Below, one piece after another: positions 15,197-18,557 of a stretch of 18,557 nucleotides of DNA. The DNA lies in NCBI GenBank assembly GCA_036377055.1, contig DASUZD010000029.1, positions 1 to 18,557 on the forward strand, given 5' to 3'. Source of the DNA: DASUZD01 sp036377055 (lineage in GTDB: Bacteria > Actinomycetota > Thermoleophilia > Gaiellales > Gaiellaceae). The translations under genes and the position numbers were made by a program. The notes under the pieces were generated by a model. The model searched no databases. It saw only the letters and a program-made list of their open reading frames with translations, and was not told the DNA's origin. Position 1 is the stretch's first letter. Each line of letters opens with the position of its first letter.

Positions 15197-15221
15197 CATG
15201 ACTCGACATTGTCCGGACAAT
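15193..15221 (+). promoter_or_regulatory. promoter of the toxin-antitoxin operon
   Basis: TTGACA (15193-15198) is a perfect -35 consensus and GACAAT (15216-15221) a fair -10, with a 17-bp spacer. The predicted transcript start is near 15228, only about 3 nt before the antitoxin ATG at 15231. The -35 contains the ppdK stop codon. A palindrome lies across the spacer and -10. Confidence 0.65.
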
Positions 15222-15225
15222 GTCG
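15204..15225. promoter_or_regulatory. 22-bp perfect palindrome, putative antitoxin operator
   Basis: The half-site CGACATTGTCC is followed directly by its reverse complement. With one mismatched pair the symmetry extends to 15201-15228. It covers the promoter spacer, the -10 and the likely transcript start, so a bound dimer would block polymerase. This is the expected place for autorepression by the Xre-type antitoxin encoded immediately downstream. It could also form a hairpin at the end of the ppdK mRNA. Confidence 0.7.
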
Positions 15226-15230
15226 TGTAA

Positions 15231-15563
15231 ATGACCGTCACGGAACGACTCGATCGTGCTGCGACTGCGCTGGAGCTCGAACGCAGCGACGTTGCGCGTA
15301 TCGTCGAAGCCAACCCACGGACCGTAGCCCGTTGGCTCCGGCGCGAGGTCGAGCCGCGCGCCGAGGCCCGGGAGCGCTTGCTCGAGGTGGTGCCGGTGCT
15401 CGAGCGACTGGCCGGCACCGTTCGCCCGGCTGCTGCGCACGACTGGCTCTTCACCCCGAATCGCGACCTCGACCACCACAAGCCCGTCGACTTGCTCCGT
15501 CAGGGTGAGTACCGGCGCGTCCTCGGCGCCGTGGACGCGCTCGCAGAGGGCGTCTTCGTCTAA
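15231..15563 (+). CDS. Xre/MbcA/ParS-type antitoxin
   Basis: A 110-residue protein with an N-terminal helix-turn-helix-like segment (about 17-38, ERSDVARIVEANPRTVARWLRR) and a C-terminal block HHKPVDLLRQGEYRRVLGAVDALAEGVFV (82-110). That block is the hallmark of the DUF2384/MbcA/ParS family (P-x-x-L-L-x-x-G-x-Y-x-x-V-L, then a small C-terminal helix), which plugs the active site of RES toxins. ATG 15231 follows the promoter and palindrome directly, so the mRNA is nearly leaderless. The toxin GTG lies 3 nt after its stop. The protein should neutralise the toxin and, alone or as a complex, repress the operon at the palindrome; repression is inference. Confidence 0.9.
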   Translation: MTVTERLDRAATALELERSDVARIVEANPRTVARWLRREVEPRAEARERLLEVVPVLERLAGTVRPAAAHDWLFTPNRDLDHHKPVDLLRQGEYRRVLGAVDALAEGVFV

Positions 15564-15566
15564 GGC

Positions 15567-16088
15567 GTGGCGTCGACGGACCTGCGTGCGCGCGTCGCGC
15601 GCGTCGGCTTCGTCCCGCTCAGCGCAACGGGCTTCCGGCATGTGGCGGTCGGAGCCGATGCTCGCAGCGGGCTCGGGGCGAAGATCCACGGCGGGCGCTG
15701 GAACCCGCCAGAGAGCTGGCTGACTCTCTACCTCGGGCTGAGTCGCGCCACCGTAAAGGCGGAATGGGAGCGAGCGGCGCGACGCCAAGGGCTCCGTCTC
15801 GACGACTTCCTACCCCGCGATCTCCACGAGTTCGACGTCGACCTCGGCGACGCGCTCGATCTGCGCAGCGTCGAACGCCGACGAGCCGTGGGCTTGTCGG
15901 AACGGGACGTACGCGCCGAGTCCCAGGATGCCTGCCGACGCATCGGCATGGCTGTGCACGCGCTCGGCGCAGAGGGCGTCGCCGCCCCCTCTGCAACGGG
16001 CGAAGGAGAGATCCTCGCGATCTTCCTCGACCAGTTGCGGCCGACGAGCCGAATCGAGGTGCGCTTCGTCGAGACCTGGGAGGACTAA
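15567..16088 (+). CDS. RES domain toxin (ParT/MbcT type)
   Basis: A 173-residue RES-domain protein. The defining residues are visible: Arg44 in GAKIHGGRWNPPE, Glu66 in LSRATVKAEWERA and Ser142 in AAPSATGEGE. LTLYLGLS between Arg and Glu also matches the family. Characterised relatives attack NAD+ (MbcT is an NAD+ phosphorylase) or ADP-ribosylate a metabolic enzyme (ParT), halting growth when the antitoxin is lost. Which reaction applies here cannot be told from sequence. GTG 15567 is 3 nt after the antitoxin stop, as usual for antitoxin-first modules. All three signature residues are intact, so the toxin looks functional. Its TAA overlaps the stop of the convergent GH26-like gene by 4 nt. Confidence 0.9.
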   Translation: MASTDLRARVARVGFVPLSATGFRHVAVGADARSGLGAKIHGGRWNPPESWLTLYLGLSRATVKAEWERAARRQGLRLDDFLPRDLHEFDVDLGDALDLRSVERRRAVGLSERDVRAESQDACRRIGMAVHALGAEGVAAPSATGEGEILAIFLDQLRPTSRIEVRFVETWED

Positions 16089-17041
16089 CGCCCGAGCGGC
16101 ACGATCGAGGAGCGGTACGCCGCGAGGCTCTTCGGGCGCAGAGCGAGGTCGAAGAGCGAGCCCGGCCGGCCGTTGTCGTAGACGAGAAGCTCCAGGCGCG
16201 CGTGCGTCCGCGCGAACTGGGCCATGTCCCGGATGTACTGCGGGTCGTCGGTCTGCCAGAGCGCCCACTCCGGGATCGCGAACGGCTTCTTCGCGAAGCG
16301 CTTGTAGTACGTCTCCTGCTCGGCCCACTTGATTCGCGGCTCGCCGTAGATCGTGTTGCCGACGACGTCCACGTACGCGTCGCCCGGGTAGTACCGCTGC
16401 GGTTGGTTGCCTGCGAGCTCCGGGACGGCGTACGCCTGCGGGCTCCAGATCACCTTCAGCCGCGGCGCGGGGTTCTCGGGTAGGTCACCGACCCGCAGGG
16501 GCGGCATCCCGAGCCGGAGGAGCGAGACGTTGATCCGCGACGCCGGGCCGCCGTGGAGGATCAGGTACGTCCGCGCGAACGCCCTCCGGAACGCGGCGGT
16601 CGCGTTTGCCACCCCCTTCGCCCGCCCGGCCTGGGTGTACGCGCAGTAGCTCGACCAGAACGCGTCAGCCTCGAAGAACGGGCGCACGTAGATCCGCTCG
16701 CCCCATTCGGCGACGGCGGCGTTCACGGCCGCGAGGTACGAGTCGCCGGCGCCGCTCGCGATCCGCCGCGAGTCGATCGCCGGGGCGCCCGACTTCGCGT
16801 CCATCGTGATCGAGAGCAGCGGGACCTCGCCCATCGTCGCGAAGAGGTCGGCGAACGGGCTCCCCCACGAGTCGCCCTGCCCCCAGCCGACGATCTTCTG
16901 CACGACCGTCGACCGCTGCCCCGTCAGCTGCTGGAAGCGATCGGGATTGCCCGTGACGCCGAGCAGCGGGCGCGCGACCGCCGCCTGTGGCACGGCGAGA
17001 CACAGCGCAACCGCGCCGAGCGCCACTCGAAGACCGACCAC
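16085..17041 (-). CDS. secreted GH26-like glycoside hydrolase
   Basis: From GTG 17041 the product is 318 residues. It has a signal peptide (MVGLRVALGAVALCLAVPQA, cleavage probably after AVA at 24), then a single TIM-barrel-like domain. VRPFFEADAFW (Glu124) matches the acid/base position of GH26 beta-mannanase-like enzymes, and KPFAIPEWALW (Glu258) the nucleophile strand. YVDVVGNTIYG is also typical of these proteins. It should cleave a beta-linked polysaccharide outside the membrane; the substrate is uncertain, and many actinobacterial relatives lack a tested activity. The alternative start GTG 17065 adds eight residues, but TAGGCT (17055-17050) lies 8 nt before GTG 17041, favouring the shorter form. 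It is convergent with the toxin gene and divergent from the membrane-protein gene. Confidence 0.78.
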   Translation of the reverse strand: MVGLRVALGAVALCLAVPQAAVARPLLGVTGNPDRFQQLTGQRSTVVQKIVGWGQGDSWGSPFADLFATMGEVPLLSITMDAKSGAPAIDSRRIASGAGDSYLAAVNAAVAEWGERIYVRPFFEADAFWSSYCAYTQAGRAKGVANATAAFRRAFARTYLILHGGPASRINVSLLRLGMPPLRVGDLPENPAPRLKVIWSPQAYAVPELAGNQPQRYYPGDAYVDVVGNTIYGEPRIKWAEQETYYKRFAKKPFAIPEWALWQTDDPQYIRDMAQFARTHARLELLVYDNGRPGSLFDLALRPKSLAAYRSSIVPLGR

Positions 17042-17049
17042 GGCGCGCG

Positions 17050-17055
17050 AGCCTA
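17050..17055 (-). promoter_or_regulatory. putative -10 box of the GH26-like gene
   Basis: On the minus strand TAGGCT ends 8 nt before GTG 17041. If used, the mRNA starts at or next to the start codon and the GTG at 17065 is not translated. Confidence 0.4.
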
Positions 17056-17094
17056 CCTCGGCCACCGGCCGGCACGCGAGCGGCGCTCGCCGAC

Positions 17095-17100
17095 GATAAT
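17095..17100 (+). promoter_or_regulatory. putative -10 box of the membrane-protein gene
   Basis: GATAAT, five of six matches to consensus, ends 12 nt before ATG 17113, implying a leader of roughly 5-6 nt. No clear -35 or Shine-Dalgarno is visible. Confidence 0.4.
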
Positions 17101-17112
17101 CGCGCCCTCGCG

Positions 17113-18033
17113 ATGGCCGAAAGCGACCTGATCCCGCCGCTCTGGCTCACGCTCGCGCTCGCCGCGCTCGGCGGGGTCGTCGGCTTCGCCGACCTCTTCG
17201 CGGACCGCCTGTGGCAGACGTGGAGCGACCCTCAGTGGCACGCAGTACGGACGGGCCCGTACGCGTTGTGGATCGTCCTCATCTCCATCCAGCCGGCGTT
17301 GTGGTTCGTGTCGCTGATCCCTCTGGCGCGCGTGCTCCGGACACTGGCTCAATACGGGAGCGGCGCCTGGCGCAGGATCGCACTGCTCGCCCTCGAGTTC
17401 GCCGTCCTCATCGCCGTAGGGATCGTCGCGTCGAACCATCTCGTGCACCTTCCCGACTATCTCCCGGCGCATCGCGAGAAGCTCGCGGCGATCAGCGTGC
17501 TCGGCGGCCTCTTCGGGCTCGCGGCCGCGGTCGGCGTGTGGCTGACGCAGGAGAAGCTCCGGGGAATGGAGGCGGCGCCGATCACTGACGGGAGCGTGAC
17601 GGACGTGCTGGAGACCCGCGACACGCTCCAGAACCTGTTCCTCTTCCTCGGCGCGATCGTCGGTCTCGCGATCCTCGGCGCCGCCGGCGAGCGAGGAGCG
17701 ATCGCCGCGTACAGCGACCTGTCGGAGCGGAAGGATCCCGGGAGCTTTCCCAAGGAGTACGTGCTCACGTACGGCATCTACTTCTCGCTCCTGCTCGCGC
17801 TCGTGTACGTGCCGGTGCACCTCAAGCTGCGGGCTGTCGGACATCGGCTCCGCGAGCACTACTTCGAGCTTCCGTCGCCGACGGACTCGAAATGGGCCGA
17901 CGTCTGCGCCAAGCGGAAGACGTTCGACGAGCTGCTCGCCCTCAACATCGGCCCGGCCGCGAACTTCAAGGCCGGCCTCGCAATCCTGACCCCGTTGATC
18001 GGGAGCCTCACAGGCCTTCTGCTCGGGCGGTGA
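17113..18033 (+). CDS. multi-pass integral membrane protein, unknown
   Basis: From ATG 17113, 306 residues with about seven hydrophobic segments near 9-30, 50-72, 89-106, 126-145, 172-192, 217-238 and 284-304. Loops carry TQEKLRGMEAAP and a charged stretch SERKDPGSFPKEY, and there is a longer polar loop between the last two spans (about 239-283, including HRLREHYFELPSPTDSKWAD). I recognise no transporter or enzyme motif and assign no function. A frame open further upstream is not used because it would run through the divergent promoter region. It lies between a secreted glycosidase and an L,D-transpeptidase, which hints weakly at an envelope role. Its stop is 7 nt from the end of the convergent next gene. 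Confidence 0.78.
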   Translation: MAESDLIPPLWLTLALAALGGVVGFADLFADRLWQTWSDPQWHAVRTGPYALWIVLISIQPALWFVSLIPLARVLRTLAQYGSGAWRRIALLALEFAVLIAVGIVASNHLVHLPDYLPAHREKLAAISVLGGLFGLAAAVGVWLTQEKLRGMEAAPITDGSVTDVLETRDTLQNLFLFLGAIVGLAILGAAGERGAIAAYSDLSERKDPGSFPKEYVLTYGIYFSLLLALVYVPVHLKLRAVGHRLREHYFELPSPTDSKWADVCAKRKTFDELLALNIGPAANFKAGLAILTPLIGSLTGLLLGR

Positions 18034-18040
18034 GCTCGTC

Positions 18041-18557
18041 TCAGGCGTGGATGACGACCGGCGTGCCCAGCGGGACGAGGCGCATGAGTGCATGCAGGTC
18101 GCTCTCGCTCGCGTGGAGGCACCCGGCCGAGACGGGGCCGAGCGCGCCCCCGTGGATCGCGATCCGGCTGCCGCCGCGCCAGCCTGCGGGCAGGTTCGTC
18201 TGGTGCCCCGACAGCGCGAGGATGCAGCAGCTGTAGACCGGGCTGTAGGCGGCGCCGTCGAGCTTGTCCGTGACCGCGAAGCGGCCGGTCGGAGTGGGGG
18301 AGCCCGCGCGGCCAATGCCGACGCTTGCACGCCGCAGCACGCGCCGCCCGCTGCGAAGCACGAGCGTCGTGCGAGAGAGGTCGACCTCGATCTCGAGGCG
18401 CGTGCGCGCGAACGACAGCCCGCCGGCACGAGCGTCGATCCAGCCGAGCGTGCGGTTCCCGAGCTCCGGCGTGGTCACCGCGAGCCAGCGGCCGCCGCGT
18501 GTCCGCACGACCGAGAGCGCCTGCGGCGAGCCGAACTCCGTGCGGGCGGCGAGCCGC
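18041..18557 (-). CDS. L,D-transpeptidase (YkuD), N-terminus outside window
   Basis: The minus-strand frame is open to the right edge (first full codon at 18556), so the gene continues beyond the window; a GTG at 18508 lies mid-protein. The visible 172 residues begin RLAARTEFGSPQALSVVRTR, then RGGRWLAVTTPELGNRTLGWID, which looks like an SH3-like segment before the catalytic domain. The YkuD domain has VGIGRAGSPTPTGRFAVTDKL, LALSGHQTNLP, RIAIHGG (catalytic His) and VSAGCLHAS with the nucleophilic Cys. The common motif is SHGC, so SAGC is a variant seen in some actinobacterial members. The enzyme would form 3-3 peptidoglycan cross-links or attach proteins outside the cytoplasmic membrane. Confidence 0.88.
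   Translation of the reverse strand, partial: RLAARTEFGSPQALSVVRTRGGRWLAVTTPELGNRTLGWIDARAGGLSFARTRLEIEVDLSRTTLVLRSGRRVLRRASVGIGRAGSPTPTGRFAVTDKLDGAAYSPVYSCCILALSGHQTNLPAGWRGGSRIAIHGGALGPVSAGCLHASESDLHALMRLVPLGTPVVIHA

Overview
The window is GC-rich bacterial chromosome, tightly packed, with many GTG starts and short or overlapping gene junctions. Gene content and codon use suggest an actinobacterium. The combination of a two-subunit glycyl-tRNA synthetase, a recO-glyQ-glyS-ppsR-ppdK order, a CGYC mycoredoxin-like glutaredoxin and pervasive TANNNT boxes directly before start codons fits the class Thermoleophilia (Gaiellales/Solirubrobacterales type). That assignment is an inference from sequence style; no rRNA or marker phylogeny is available here.

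Left part (1-5930): the tail of a NUDIX hydrolase; alanine dehydrogenase (ald); a 47-residue membrane protein on the minus strand; then a plus-strand run of phosphopentomutase (deoB), a frameshifted SAM methyltransferase, pyrimidine-nucleoside phosphorylase (pdp) and formamidopyrimidine-DNA glycosylase (mutM). deoB and pdp form a nucleoside-salvage pair: Pdp releases (deoxy)ribose-1-phosphate and DeoB converts it to the 5-phosphate. A minus-strand glutaredoxin overlaps the 3' end of mutM.

Centre (5960-15196): recO, a 53-residue Cys/His-rich membrane protein, a GNAT acetyltransferase, glyQ, glyS, a membrane-anchored esterase, ppsR, a 57-residue membrane protein, a 162-residue coiled-coil/membrane protein of unknown function with its own promoter and strong Shine-Dalgarno, and ppdK. 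PpsR is the predicted kinase/phosphorylase that switches PPDK off and on at the Thr two residues before the catalytic His (Thr453/His455 here).

Right part (15197-18557): a two-gene RES-Xre (ParT/MbcT-type) toxin-antitoxin module with a 22-bp perfect palindrome lying across its promoter; a secreted GH26-like glycoside hydrolase on the minus strand; a multi-pass membrane protein of unknown function; and an L,D-transpeptidase (YkuD) gene cut by the right edge.

Most notable observations: two divergent leaderless promoters whose -10 boxes share five of six base pairs (deoB and the 47-residue gene); a window-wide pattern of TANNNT boxes 6-10 nt before start codons, sometimes made from the upstream gene's TAG stop; the toxin-antitoxin operator; a methyltransferase frameshift lying inside a perfect 8-bp hairpin; and three small membrane-protein genes. 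I see no CRISPR array, rRNA, tRNA, insertion sequence or riboswitch, and no stretch over 300 bases without a gene.
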